Shown piece by piece: positions 19,357 to 28,504 of a stretch of DNA of 64,000 nt. Made by a program: the position numbers and the translations under genes. The notes beneath the pieces are model-generated. The model searched no databases and was not told the origin of the DNA. It was given only the letters and a program-made list of their open reading frames with translations. The first letter of the stretch is position 1; every line of letters begins with the position of its first letter. Origin of the DNA: Methylobacterium sp. Leaf117 (GTDB lineage Bacteria; Pseudomonadota; Alphaproteobacteria; Rhizobiales; Beijerinckiaceae); contig NZ_LMNL01000012.1 in assembly GCF_001422985.1 (NCBI RefSeq), positions 189,096 through 253,095 of the forward strand, read 5' to 3'.

Positions 19357-20304
19357 TCAGCCCTTGGCCTTGGCGATCTCGGCCTGCAGCTCGGGCACGA
19401 TCTGGAACAGGTCGCCGACGAGGCCGTAATCGGCCACCTGGAAGATCGGAGCGTCCTCATCCTTGTTGATGGCGACGATGACCTTAGAGTCTTTCATGCC
19501 GGCCAGATGCTGGATCGCGCCCGAGATGCCCACGGCGACGTAGAGATCGGGCGCCACCACCTTGCCGGTCTGGCCCACCTGCCAATCGTTCGGGGCATAG
19601 CCCGCATCGACGGCGGCGCGGGAGGCGCCGACCGCGGCTCCGAGGCTGTCGGCCAGAGGCTCGATCAGCTCCTTGAACTTGTCGGACGAGCCGAGCGAAC
19701 GGCCGCCGGAGACGATGATCTTGGCCGCGGCCAGTTCCGGACGGTCGGACTTGGCGATCTCCTCGCCCTTGAAGCTCGACTTGCCCGACGAGGCGGCGGC
19801 CTGGACCGGCTCGATCGCGGCGGCCGCGCCGCCTTCGCCGGCCGGCTTGAACGCCGCCATGCGAACGGTGATCACCTTCTTGCCGGCACCGGCCTGGACG
19901 GTCTGGATCGCGTTGCCGGCATAGATCGGACGCTCGAAGGTGTCGGGCGAGACCACGCTGATGATGTCGGAGATCTGCGCCACGTCGAGGAGCGCGGCCA
20001 CGCGCGGGAGTACGTTCTTGCCGGTGGTGGAGGCCGCGGCGACGATCACGTCGTAGGGCTCTGCCAGGGCGACGAGCAGCGCGGCGGTGGGCTCGGCGAG
20101 GAGGTGGTCGTAGGTGGCGTCCTCGGCCAGCAGCACCGTCTCGACCCCGTCGAGCTTGGCGGCGGCCTCGGCGGCCGGGCGGCTGCCGGCGCCGGCCACG
20201 AGAGCATGCACGGGAGCGCCGAGGGCGGTCGCGGCCGTCAGAGCCTTGAGGCTCGCGTCGCGGACGGCGCCATTGTCGTGCTCGATGAGAAGAAGGGTGG
20301 CCAT
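19357..20304 (-). CDS. etfA: electron transfer flavoprotein alpha subunit
   Basis: A 315-residue subunit which, with EtfB, carries electrons from acyl-CoA dehydrogenases to ETF:ubiquinone oxidoreductase. The N-terminal domain begins [13 protein letters not shown]. The C-terminal FAD-binding domain starts about 195 with [12 protein letters not shown] and contains [16 protein letters not shown] and [19 protein letters not shown] 20304 gives the canonical N-terminus. It follows etfB by 99 nt, a gap that holds a perfect 10-bp hairpin. Confidence 0.96.
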   Translation of the reverse strand: MATLLLIEHDNGAVRDASLKALTAATALGAPVHALVAGAGSRPAAEAAAKLDGVETVLLAEDATYDHLLAEPTAALLVALAEPYDVIVAAASTTGKNVLPRVAALLDVAQISDIISVVSPDTFERPIYAGNAIQTVQAGAGKKVITVRMAAFKPAGEGGAAAAIEPVQAAASSGKSSFKGEEIAKSDRPELAAAKIIVSGGRSLGSSDKFKELIEPLADSLGAAVGASRAAVDAGYAPNDWQVGQTGKVVAPDLYVAVGISGAIQHLAGMKDSKVIVAINKDEDAPIFQVADYGLVGDLFQIVPELQAEIAKAKG

Positions 20305-20353
20305 GGTGTGCGAACCTCGAAATCGATCAGCGGGAGGGTCCCGGACCCCGATC

Positions 20354-20377
20354 GCCCGCCGCAAACCTGCGGCGGGC
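20354..20377. promoter_or_regulatory. intercistronic hairpin between etfB and etfA
   Basis: Perfect 10-bp arms GCCCGCCGCA (20354-20363) and TGCGGCGGGC (20368-20377) with loop AACC. There is no T-run in either direction, so RNA stability or partial attenuation is likelier than full termination. Confidence 0.6.
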
Positions 20378-20403
20378 CGTGAAACCGATGGGTGGCGTCG
20401 GGC

Positions 20404-21153
20404 TCAGAGAACCCCGGCCTCGCCTTTCAGCTTCTGCACGAGTTCGGCCGGGGACCCGACCTTGATGCCGGCCTTGCGCCCGGCGGGCTCGACCGTCTTG
20501 AGCACGGTGACCCGCGGCGTCACGTCGACGCCGAGCGCGTCGGGCGCCAACTCCTCCAGCGGCTTCTTCTTGGCCTTCATGATGTTGGGGAGCGAGGCGT
20601 AGCGCGGCTCGTTCAGACGCAGATCGGTGGTGACGATGGCGGGCAGCGTCAGCGACACGGTCTGCAATCCGCCGTCGATCTCGCGCGTGACGTCGATCGA
20701 GCCCTCGCCGAATTCGAGCTTGAAGGCGAAGGTGCCCTGCGGCCAGTCGAGGAGCGCGGCCAGCATCTGGCCGGTCTGGTTCGAATCGTCGTCGATCGCC
20801 TGCTTGCCCAGGATGACGAGGCCGGGGGCCTCCTTCTCCACCAGGGCCTTCAGGATCTTGGCTACGGCGAGGGGCTCGACGAGGCCGTCGGTCTTCACCA
20901 GGATGGCCCGGTCCGCGCCCATGGCGAGTGCGGTGCGAAGCGTCTCCTGCGCCTGCTGCGGGCCGATTGAGACGGCGACGATCTCGGTGACCTTACCCTT
21001 CTCCTTCAGACGGATCGCCTCTTCGACGGCGATCTCATCGAAGGGATTCATCGACATCTTGACGTTGGCAAGATCCACGCCCGAACCGTCGGCCTTGACG
21101 CGGATCTTGACGTTGTAGTCGACGACCCGCTTGACGGGCACCAGAACCTTCAT
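20404..21153 (-). CDS. etfB: electron transfer flavoprotein beta subunit
   Basis: A 249-residue AMP-binding subunit of ETF. The N-terminus [18 protein letters not shown] is canonical. [20 protein letters not shown] and the [19 protein letters not shown] block (about 122-140) are family signatures. ATG 21153 is used; GGAGGAG lies 11 nt upstream, and a GTG at 21162 sits very close to that site. It is the first of the etfB-etfA-hbd run; the next gene upstream (adenosyltransferase) ends about 210 nt away. Confidence 0.96.
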   Translation of the reverse strand: MKVLVPVKRVVDYNVKIRVKADGSGVDLANVKMSMNPFDEIAVEEAIRLKEKGKVTEIVAVSIGPQQAQETLRTALAMGADRAILVKTDGLVEPLAVAKILKALVEKEAPGLVILGKQAIDDDSNQTGQMLAALLDWPQGTFAFKLEFGEGSIDVTREIDGGLQTVSLTLPAIVTTDLRLNEPRYASLPNIMKAKKKPLEELAPDALGVDVTPRVTVLKTVEPAGRKAGIKVGSPAELVQKLKGEAGVL

Positions 21154-21366
21154 GGCGTTCACTCTCCTCCGCGCGGACGGTTATTGTTCGATCAGGTCGG
21201 CGCGGCGCGCAAAGGCCCCCCGGCACAACCGAAGGTCTGGACCCTGATCATTGAAGCGGCGGACCGTAACGGCCTCATTTCCGCCTTGTCAACGCAAGGC
21301 TCCGCGCGCGCGAGCGCCTGTCGCGCAGGGCCCGGGGGCCGTGCTCTCAGCTGCGGCCGCTTACGG

Positions 21367-21939
21367 TCAGCGGTTCTGTCCCGGAACCCAGAGCACGTCG
21401 TCGGCCCCGTTGGCGTTCGCGGTGCGGCTTGCCACGAACAGGAAGTCCGAGAGCCGGTTGAGGTATTGCAGCGCTTCGGCCGAAACGATCTCGCCCTCGG
21501 TGGCGGCGAGCGCCACAGCCAGACGCTCGGCCCGACGGCAGACGGTGCGGGCCAGGTGCAGGGCGGCGGAGGCGGCCGACCCGCCGGGCAGCACGAAGGA
21601 CTTCAGGGGTGACAGGTCGGCGTTGAGGGCGTCGATGTCGCGCTCGACCCGCTGCACCTGGGCGGCGACGATCCGCAACGGCTCGTATTTGGGCGGCTCG
21701 GCGCTCTCCGGCGTCGCGAGGTCGGCGCCGAGATCGAACAGGTCGTTCTGGATGGCGCCCAGCATGGCGTCGAGGCGCGGCTCCGCATGCAGCCGCGCGA
21801 GACCGATGCACGAGTTGGTCTCGTCCACGGTGCCGTAGGTCTCGATGCGCAGGTCCGCCTTCGAGCGACGCTCGCCGCTGGCGAGCGCGGTCGATCCCTT
21901 GTCGCCGGTGCGGGTGTAGATGCGATTGAGCGTAACCAC
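21367..21939 (-). CDS. PduO-type ATP:cob(I)alamin adenosyltransferase
   Basis: A 190-residue trimeric helical enzyme that makes adenosylcobalamin, the cofactor of methylmalonyl-/ethylmalonyl-CoA mutases. The ATP-binding N-terminus RIYTRTGDKGSTAL, the VDETNSCIGLAR helix and the VCRRAERLAVAL block with active-site Arg are visible. In Methylorubrum the orthologue is known as MeaD. Its place beside ETF and 3-hydroxybutyryl-CoA dehydrogenase fits acyl-CoA/ethylmalonyl-CoA metabolism, though that link is inference. The start ATG 21939 is used. Confidence 0.92.
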   Translation of the reverse strand: MVTLNRIYTRTGDKGSTALASGERRSKADLRIETYGTVDETNSCIGLARLHAEPRLDAMLGAIQNDLFDLGADLATPESAEPPKYEPLRIVAAQVQRVERDIDALNADLSPLKSFVLPGGSAASAALHLARTVCRRAERLAVALAATEGEIVSAEALQYLNRLSDFLFVASRTANANGADDVLWVPGQNR

Positions 21940-22146
21940 GATGACGTCCGATCCTGAGCGAGCCTGGCGGTGGGGCGGAACCTAGCGCAGAATCCGGCGC
22001 CGGGGAGTCTATGCCGGCGCGCGGGAGACTGCGCGGGCGCGAAGGAGCCCGCCGCAGACCCCCGCAAACGCAGAGGGCCGGCCCCGCTCTCGCAAAACCG
22101 GCCCCGGCAAGTCCGAAGGGACTGTCGGATCAGACCATGCGGCCGC

Positions 22147-22767
22147 TCAGAAGGTGTAGCCGATCTTGCCGCCGAAATTGGTCAGGCCGCGATTGTTAGC
22201 GCAGAGGCCGGCATTCGACATGTGCTCGACCGTGGCCATGATGCTCCAATGCTCGGTGAGCCGGAAGCCGAGGGCGGCCGCCTCGCGGAACAGCGGGTTG
22301 CAGCCCAGCGTGTTGAAACCGGCCGGGGCGGTCGGCTTCGGTCCGGTGTAGCCGTTATGGGCGCCGGCGCCGAAGAAGCCCTCGAGGAAGACCATGTTGT
22401 TCAGGGTCTGGGGGAAGAGATCGACGGTCCAGGTCGCGCCGATATAGGCGTAGCTGGTGCGGCCGCCGAAATTGTAGCTGCCGCCCACCGTCGCCCGGGG
22501 CACGAAGGCCTGCCAGAACGGATCGATGCTGACGAGCGGCTTGGAGAACAAGATCTCGCCGTTGATGTTGCTGGTGTTGTGCTCGGCGCTGCCGGGGTCC
22601 TGCACGGCCCCGCCGATGCGGACCTCGGAGACGATGCTGAGCGGCTTCACCGGGCTGAGATAGGCGGCGGCCGGCGGCGGCGCGGACGGGAAGTCTGCGG
22701 CCTGGACCGGCAGGGCCGTGGCGAGCACGGCGGCAGCGGCAGCGAGGCGGAACGAGTGGGAATGCAT
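22147..22767 (-). CDS. PagL-like lipid A 3-O-deacylase (outer membrane)
   Basis: A 206-residue beta-barrel protein of the PagL/acyloxyacyl hydrolase family, which trims the 3-O acyl chain of lipid A in the outer membrane. The signal peptide is about 1-23 (ends VQAADF). The C-terminal signature EHMSNAGL carries the catalytic His (about 182) and Ser (about 184), followed by NNRGLTNFGGKIGYTF and a terminal Phe as expected for an outer-membrane barrel. I could not place the catalytic acid with certainty. ATG 22767 was chosen because it gives a clean signal peptide. Confidence 0.78.
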   Translation of the reverse strand: MHSHSFRLAAAAAVLATALPVQAADFPSAPPPAAAYLSPVKPLSIVSEVRIGGAVQDPGSAEHNTSNINGEILFSKPLVSIDPFWQAFVPRATVGGSYNFGGRTSYAYIGATWTVDLFPQTLNNMVFLEGFFGAGAHNGYTGPKPTAPAGFNTLGCNPLFREAAALGFRLTEHWSIMATVEHMSNAGLCANNRGLTNFGGKIGYTF

Positions 22768-22942
22768 CAAGACGGTTCCGGTTGAACCGGTCCTGTCTAG
22801 CACGCGCGATCGCGCGGGCGGCAGGCTCCACGACGAGCGGATCGCCGATAGCTGTGCGGTGAGGCTCACCAGCCACACCCCCGGCTTCCCGGACGCGACG
22901 GGGATTACGCGCCGGCCACAATCGCCGGGACGCGGAACCGCT

Positions 22943-23131
22943 TCAGGCCGAGCGCCACCAGACCACGCCCATGATGAGGATGATTGCCAGGAACTGCAGC
23001 AGCACGCGCAGGCGCATCAGCTTCTGCGACACGTTCGCGCTGCCGCCGCGCATCATGTTGAGGAGGCCGAGGAACAGCACCACCGCCACCGCCACACAGG
23101 CGAGGAGCACGAGAGAGTTGGAAGAGATCAC
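22943..23131 (-). CDS. twin transmembrane HIG1-like small protein
   Basis: A 62-residue protein with two membrane helices (about 5-25 SLVLLACVAVAVVLFLGLLNM and about 42-58 VLLQFLAIILIMGVVWW) and a basic loop between them, resembling HIG1-domain twin-TM proteins. In other alphaproteobacteria such a gene often neighbours the cobalamin adenosyltransferase, as here. The molecular role is not established. A (TTCGG)n microsatellite starts 21 nt upstream of its start codon. Confidence 0.75.
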   Translation of the reverse strand: MISSNSLVLLACVAVAVVLFLGLLNMMRGGSANVSQKLMRLRVLLQFLAIILIMGVVWWRSA

Positions 23132-23151
23132 GGGGTCAGGTCTCGCGTCTG

Positions 23152-23185
23152 TCGGTTCGGTTCGGTTCGGTTCGGTTCGGTTCGG
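23152..23185. repeat. pentanucleotide microsatellite (TTCGG)6
   Basis: Six perfect TTCGG units (23156-23185) preceded by a partial unit TCGG. It lies in the gap between the DUF4175 gene (stop at 23275) and the HIG1-like gene (start 23131). Confidence 0.95.
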
Positions 23186-23274
23186 GGCTGAGCACCATAT
23201 GGGCCGCGCCGTTGGCGCAGCCCAGGGGGCACAGATGCCCGGCGGGGAAGGCGCCCCGAATTCGGGGCGCCGGG

Positions 23275-25932
23275 TCAGTTCCGGCGCAGCAGGCGCTCGA
23301 AATAATCGAGTTCCTCGCGCGGGCGGCTCGGGTCGCCGAGCTTGCGGCGCAGCTCCTCCATGATGCGGCGGGTGCGCTGCACGGCGGATTCGTCCGCCGT
23401 CGGCACGCGGGCATTGCCGCTGGTCATGTCGCGGCCCTTGCTGGGGCGACCGAGGGGATCGTCGTCGCGATTGCCGGCCTGGCCCTGCTGGCTCGGCTTC
23501 TCGCCGCCCTCGCCCTCGCCTTTACCCTCGCCTTCCCCTTCCGCCATCTCCTGCATCTGCTTCTGCATGCCCTCGGCGCCCCGCTGCAGGCCTTCGAGAG
23601 CTCGACCCTGGGCGTCCGCGGCATCGCCGTCCTTGCCCTGGCCGAGAGCGCCCTCGGCCTCGCGCATGGCCTCCTCGGCATCCGACAGGCCGTCCTCGCC
23701 CTGCATGCCGAGGTCCTTCATGCGGCGCTGGAGGTCTTCAAGGCGCTCGCGCAGGGCCTGCTGGCGCTGTCCGGCGCCACCCTTCTGGCCCTCGCCCTTT
23801 TGGCCCTGCTGGCCCTGCCCCTGCTGGCCCTGCTGGCCTTGACCCTGCTGGCCCTGCTGGCCTTGGCCAGGCTGACCCTTCTGTCCCTCCTGCCGCTGGC
23901 CCTGCTGACCCGGCTGCGGACGCTGGCCGCGCTGGCCCTGCCCCTGCTGACTGCGCTTGTCCTGGCCGTCCTTGAAGGTCTCGTCGCGCAGGGCCTGCTG
24001 CTCGCGCGACAGCTTGTCGAGTTCGTCGGCCTGCTTGCTCATCTCGCGGCTGCTGGGGTCGGACTTGCCGCCCGGCTCGGCCGTCTGGAGATTTTCCAGG
24101 ATCTCACGAAGCTGATCGAGCAGCCGCTGCGCCTCCGCCGTATCGCCGCGCTTCATGGCCTCGGCCATGTCGCTGAGCATCTTGTTGAGGTCGTCCGGCG
24201 TCACGGTCTTGGCGTTCGGATTGGGCGGGCGCTTCTCGGCCTGGGATTGGGAATCCTTGCGCTGACGCTCGGCCATGTTCTTCATGAACTTGTCGAGGGC
24301 CTGCTTGAGATCTTCGGTAAGCTTCTTGATCTCTTCGTCGGGCGCATTGCGCTCGATCGCCTGCTTGAGGTTGTCCTGTGCCGCGCGCAGGCTCTTCTCG
24401 GCGTCGGAAAGATCGCCGTCCTCGATCTTCAGGGCCATCTCCCACAGAAGGTCGGCCACCTCCATCAGGGCCTCGTCGTTGCGGGCGGCCCGCAGGCGGC
24501 GGGACGCGGTCTTCAGCCCGAGGAAGACGCTGGGCTGAGGCGTGAACCGGTCCGGGGCGATCTGGAGCGCATCGAGGGCGGTCTGGACCCGCCCGCGGCT
24601 CTCGTCCGGCGCCGTGATCAGGCGGCGGCGCTCCTCGGCCAGCGCGCGGGCGAGGGGCTGCGCGAAGATCCGGGCCGGCAGGGTGATCTCGGCGGTGGGG
24701 GTGCGCCCCTCCTGGCCGGCTTCGTCCTTCACCACCAGGGTCAGGCGGACGCGGGCGCCCGACCAGGGATTGTCGGTGAGATCGACCAGGGTCTTGGTGT
24801 CGTGCTCGCCGGTCGCATCGGCCGGCAGCGCCAGGGCGATCCGCGGCGGCGGCACCAGGGAGCGGGTGTTGGCGAGGGGCTCGACCAGGCCCTCGGCGGC
24901 GGCGATGCCGTAATCGTCCTTGGCCCGGTAGGTCAGGTTGAAAGTCCCGCGCGCATTCACGTCCAGCGCACCGATGCGCTGCACCTCGGGCGGGGTGTCC
25001 GGGATGGTCTCGATCACGAGGTGCTGGGTCGGACCGCCGACCGTCGCGATGGTGAGATCGGCCGTCTCGCCGGTAAGCTGGAAGCGGTCCTCGCGCAGGT
25101 CCGCCTGCGGGGGCTTGCCGGGCAGTGCCTTCAAGCCGGCATTGGGCGTCAGCACGGCTTCGCCCTGGCCGGCGATGCGGACGATCAGGGTGGAATTGAC
25201 CGGCGCGCGCAGACGCTGCCGGTCGCCGGTCATGGTCACCACCAGGGGCGGCAGCCGGGTGTAGAGCGGCGGGTCGATCCAGCCGTCGACCCGGAAGTTC
25301 GGCCCAGGCGCCGTGGGCGCCTGCCAGTCGAAGGCCCCGAGGATGCGCGGGCGCCACTCGGCGCCGGCCACGAACAGGCTCGCCACCGCGGCGACCATCA
25401 GGCCGGCCCGCAGTGCGAAGGGGTCGCGCCGCGCCATGGCGGGTCGCGGCGGGCCGGCCTTCAGGCCTGCCACGGCGGCGACGGCGCGGGCCTGATGCAG
25501 GGCCCAGAGGGCGCGGGTGGCCGGGTCGGAGGTTCCGACCGCCAGGGTGTCGTCGATCGCCGCGGCGGGATGATGAGCCAGCGCGCCACCCTTGGCGGCA
25601 GCCTCGCGGTCGATCCGCGCCAGCGCCTCCCGGCGGGTGCCGGGCCGCAGACGCGCGAGCGGCAGGAGCACGGCCCCCAGCGCCAGTGCGAACAGGGCGA
25701 GGCCGACGATGCGGCCGAATGGCGGCAGGTCGAGCCAGAGCCCGAGCCACGACAGGGTCAGGAAGGCGAGCCCAACGCCGAAACCGCGCCACAGGATCGG
25801 CCAGGCCCGTTCCCACAGCCCGGCCACCTGCGACCGCGCGACGAGGCGGTCGAGCCGCTGCTGCGGCCCGGCACCGCCGGTCGCCTGTGCCTGCGGATTG
25901 CCCGTGGAGGTCGCCGGCTCGGCCTCGCCCAT
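23275..25932 (-). CDS. DUF4175 / TIGR02302 family membrane protein
   Basis: An 885-residue protein of the DUF4175 family typical of Alphaproteobacteria; its function is unknown. Two or three N-terminal membrane segments (about 48-95, and about 175-195) precede a beta-rich, probably periplasmic, region and a long helical charged region. Residues about 655-720 form a Gln/Gly-rich low-complexity stretch of repeated GQQGQ units. The C-terminus is acidic/basic and ends DYFERLLRRN. ATG 25932 gives MGEAEPATSTG. It is divergent from the DUF533 gene. Confidence 0.82.
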   Translation of the reverse strand: MGEAEPATSTGNPQAQATGGAGPQQRLDRLVARSQVAGLWERAWPILWRGFGVGLAFLTLSWLGLWLDLPPFGRIVGLALFALALGAVLLPLARLRPGTRREALARIDREAAAKGGALAHHPAAAIDDTLAVGTSDPATRALWALHQARAVAAVAGLKAGPPRPAMARRDPFALRAGLMVAAVASLFVAGAEWRPRILGAFDWQAPTAPGPNFRVDGWIDPPLYTRLPPLVVTMTGDRQRLRAPVNSTLIVRIAGQGEAVLTPNAGLKALPGKPPQADLREDRFQLTGETADLTIATVGGPTQHLVIETIPDTPPEVQRIGALDVNARGTFNLTYRAKDDYGIAAAEGLVEPLANTRSLVPPPRIALALPADATGEHDTKTLVDLTDNPWSGARVRLTLVVKDEAGQEGRTPTAEITLPARIFAQPLARALAEERRRLITAPDESRGRVQTALDALQIAPDRFTPQPSVFLGLKTASRRLRAARNDEALMEVADLLWEMALKIEDGDLSDAEKSLRAAQDNLKQAIERNAPDEEIKKLTEDLKQALDKFMKNMAERQRKDSQSQAEKRPPNPNAKTVTPDDLNKMLSDMAEAMKRGDTAEAQRLLDQLREILENLQTAEPGGKSDPSSREMSKQADELDKLSREQQALRDETFKDGQDKRSQQGQGQRGQRPQPGQQGQRQEGQKGQPGQGQQGQQGQGQQGQQGQGQQGQKGEGQKGGAGQRQQALRERLEDLQRRMKDLGMQGEDGLSDAEEAMREAEGALGQGKDGDAADAQGRALEGLQRGAEGMQKQMQEMAEGEGEGKGEGEGGEKPSQQGQAGNRDDDPLGRPSKGRDMTSGNARVPTADESAVQRTRRIMEELRRKLGDPSRPREELDYFERLLRRN

Positions 25933-26135
25933 CGTGTCTGGCTCCTCGCGCGCCGCATCGGCGGCACGCCTGCCGATCAGGCTAGCATGGTGGAGGCGCC
26001 GTGCGGCGGGGTCAAATCAGCCCAGGGGAGGGGTCCTGTCGAAAGCGGTCCGGTCGTTCGAGGGATCGATCTGAACCGGTCGCGCCTCTCGCGGGTTGCT
26101 GCCACGATTTTCAGAACGCCGGAAGGATGCCCGCC

Positions 26136-26663
26136 ATGGTCGATATCAAACCCCTCGTCGATGCTCTGGTCCGCTCGCGGCGGGGCAGCCTCGCGGCGAC
26201 GGCGGCGCTCGGGGGCCTTGCCCTGGTGGCGGGTCTCGCGGCGCGGGCCCTGCGGGGGCCGGGCGCGCCGGAGGCGGCAGCGGCTCCCGCCGCCGACGCT
26301 TCGGCCCCTACGGTGGGCGAGGACGAGGCTCGTATCATGCTGCGGGCGATGGTGGCCGCCACCCTGGCGGACGGCCTGATCGACAAGGACGAGCGTCAGC
26401 GTCTCGACGCGGCGGTGCAGGCCTCGGGCCTGGCCACCGACGGAGCGGCGTGGCTGGAGGCCGAGATCGCCGACCCGGTCGATCTCGACGAGATCGGGGA
26501 CGCCGTGAAGACGCCGGAACAGGCGGCGCGGATCTACGCCGCCGTCCGTCTCTCGGTGCTGGCCGACACCCTGCAGGAGCGCGAGTTCCTGAAGCGTCTC
26601 GCCGAGACCCTGGATGTCCCCGAGGAGGCGGTCAGCCGCATTGAGGCCGAACTGGCGGCGTGA
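26136..26663 (+). CDS. DUF533 / TerB-like inner membrane protein
   Basis: A 175-residue protein. A single hydrophobic segment near 22-39 (AATAALGGLALVAGLAARAL) is followed by a linker and a TerB-like helical domain (about 67-170) containing MVAATLADGLIDKDERQRL and SVLADTLQEREFLKRLAETL. It resembles YebE-type DUF533 proteins, envelope-stress associated in enterobacteria; the role here is unknown. ATG 26136 is spaced well from GGAAGG; ATG 26127 is also in frame. It converges on lysA with a 3-nt gap. Confidence 0.78.
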   Translation: MVDIKPLVDALVRSRRGSLAATAALGGLALVAGLAARALRGPGAPEAAAAPAADASAPTVGEDEARIMLRAMVAATLADGLIDKDERQRLDAAVQASGLATDGAAWLEAEIADPVDLDEIGDAVKTPEQAARIYAAVRLSVLADTLQEREFLKRLAETLDVPEEAVSRIEAELAA

Positions 26664-26666
26664 CGG

Positions 26667-27944
26667 TCAGGCCTGCGGGGTGAGCCAGCCGGGCACCCGG
26701 TCGAGGCCGATCAGGTCGTCGTAGCTCTGGCGCGGCCGCACCACCGCCGCGTCGGCGCCCCGCACCAGCACCTCCGGCACCAGCAGGCGCGAATTGTAGG
26801 TGCCGGCCTGGACAGCCCCATAGGCCCCGGCGCTCATGATGGCGATCAGGTCGCCGGGGGCGACCTCCGGCATCTCGCGAGCGAGCGCCACGTAGTCGCC
26901 GCTCTCGCAGACCGGTCCGACCACGTCGGCGACGAGACGGGGCGTCTCGGGTGTCGGCTCCGTGACCGGGCGCAGGCCATGATAGGCGTCGTAGAGGGTG
27001 GGGCGGATGAGGTCGTTCATCGCCGCGTCGACGATGACGAAGGTCCGGCCCTCGGTGCGCTTCACATAGATCACCCGCGTGACCAGGATACCGGCATTGC
27101 CGGCGATCATCCGGCCGATCTCGAACACCGGGCGCAGGCCGAGCGGCGCGAAATGCGGGCGCAGGATGGCGGAGAGCGCGGCCGGCTCCGGCGGCGGGGC
27201 GTTGTCGTCGCGATAGGGAATGCCGAGACCGCCGCCGAAATCGATGTGGTGGAGCGGATGGCCCTCGGCCATCAGGTCGCGCGCAAGCCCCGCGAGCAGG
27301 CCGGCGGCGTGGTCGAAGGGCGCCAGATCGGTGATCTGGCTGCCGATATGCATGTCGACGCCGGAGATGGCGAGGCCCGGCAGCGTCGCCGCGTGGGCAT
27401 AGACCGCCCGGGCCCGGCTCAACGGAATGCCGAACTTGTTCTCGGACTTGCCGGTCGAGATCTTGGCATGGGTGCCGGCATCGACATCGGGGTTGACCCG
27501 GATCGAGATCGGCGCGGTCAGACCGAGGCTGGTGGCCACGGCGGAGAGTTCGCCCAGTTCGGGCTCGCTCTCGACGTTGAAGCAGTAGATGCCGGCCTTG
27601 AGGGCGGCGGCCATCTCGCCGCGGGTCTTGCCGACACCGGAGAACACGATGCGCTGCGGATCGACGCCGGCCGCCAGCGCCCGGCGCAACTCGCCCTCGG
27701 ACACGATGTCCATCCCGGCGCCGAGGCGCGCCAGGGTCGTCAGCACGGCCTGATTGGAGTTCGCCTTCATGGCGTAGCACACCAGGGCGTCGTCGCCCCC
27801 GAACGCTTCGGCGAAGACGCCGTAGTGACGCTCCAGGGTGGCGGTCGAATAGCAGTAGAACGGCGTCCCGACCTCCTCGGCGAGGGCGGTCAGATCGACA
27901 TCCTCGGCCCGAAGACGGCCATCGCGATAGTGGAAGTGGTGCAT
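26667..27944 (-). CDS. lysA: diaminopimelate decarboxylase
   Basis: A 425-residue PLP enzyme performing the last step of lysine biosynthesis. The PLP-binding Lys lies in VCYAMKANSN (about 55-64), the glycine-rich phosphate site in DFGGGLGIPY, HIGSQITD is the His-stacking region, and CESGDYVA contains the Cys contributed to the neighbouring active site. The length matches the family. ATG 27944 gives MHHFHYRDG, the usual start. An LptM-like lipoprotein gene lies 104 nt upstream, the common alphaproteobacterial order. Confidence 0.96.
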   Translation of the reverse strand: MHHFHYRDGRLRAEDVDLTALAEEVGTPFYCYSTATLERHYGVFAEAFGGDDALVCYAMKANSNQAVLTTLARLGAGMDIVSEGELRRALAAGVDPQRIVFSGVGKTRGEMAAALKAGIYCFNVESEPELGELSAVATSLGLTAPISIRVNPDVDAGTHAKISTGKSENKFGIPLSRARAVYAHAATLPGLAISGVDMHIGSQITDLAPFDHAAGLLAGLARDLMAEGHPLHHIDFGGGLGIPYRDDNAPPPEPAALSAILRPHFAPLGLRPVFEIGRMIAGNAGILVTRVIYVKRTEGRTFVIVDAAMNDLIRPTLYDAYHGLRPVTEPTPETPRLVADVVGPVCESGDYVALAREMPEVAPGDLIAIMSAGAYGAVQAGTYNSRLLVPEVLVRGADAAVVRPRQSYDDLIGLDRVPGWLTPQA

Positions 27945-28048
27945 CGGCCTGCCTGCGAGCGTCCCGACCGGGATCATCGTCCGGGCACGGCGCAGCGCGA
28001 AGCGCGCCGCTCCGCACGGGGGAGGGGGAGGAGCTTGGTGACCCGCTT

Positions 28049-28402
28049 CTACAGCAGTGGATCGAGCAGGAAAGGCCGGTTGGGAACGACGTAGCCGCGT
28101 TTGGCGCCGCGGGTCGTCTTCACCGGTGCCTCCGCCCCGGAGCCCGGCACCGCCAGGGTGTCGAGTTCGTCACCGGCCCGCACGGCCTCCGGATCCGGCG
28201 CCGCAGTACCGCCACCGAGGCCGACGCTCTGCGGCAGGGCGCGGGGGCTCGCGACGCCGGGCAGACCCGGGCGGGCGAACGAGCGCGCGGCCTCGGTGCC
28301 CGGCGGCGGCTCGAGCGCGCCGCGACGGCCGCAGGCCGAGGCGCCGAGCGCGATGAGACCGACCAGGGCGATCGTCGGCAGATGGCGGGCGGGGAGGAAC
28401 AT
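28049..28402 (-). CDS. LptM/YifL-like small lipoprotein
   Basis: A 117-residue lipoprotein. The signal peptide ends in a lipobox (SAC, Cys about 24) followed by the LptM/YifL signature CGRRGALEPPP. The remainder is a Pro/Ala/Gly-rich unstructured tail. LptM proteins assist LptD assembly at the outer membrane. Here the assignment rests on the motif and on the position just upstream of lysA, both typical. The start ATG 28402 is chosen to place the signal peptide at the N-terminus. Confidence 0.75.
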   Translation of the reverse strand: MFLPARHLPTIALVGLIALGASACGRRGALEPPPGTEAARSFARPGLPGVASPRALPQSVGLGGGTAAPDPEAVRAGDELDTLAVPGSGAEAPVKTTRGAKRGYVVPNRPFLLDPLL

Positions 28403-28504
28403 CAACGCTTGGCGATCCGAAACGCGGTGGCGGACAGCATAGCCGTTGCGGCATCGCGAGGCGAGCACGACGGCGACGCTGTCCCGCTTGGCGTTCGACG
28501 AGGC

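Noticed and set aside
22065..22110. A GC-rich palindrome upstream of the PagL stop as a terminator
   Set aside because: The arms GGCCGG repeat as self-complementary palindromes with no clear stem-loop order and no T-run.
23212..26379. A plus-strand open frame of over 1000 codons opposite the DUF4175 gene
   Set aside because: It is a codon-bias shadow. Its composition is Leu/Ala/Arg-rich with no domain, and the minus strand has a recognised family and membrane topology.
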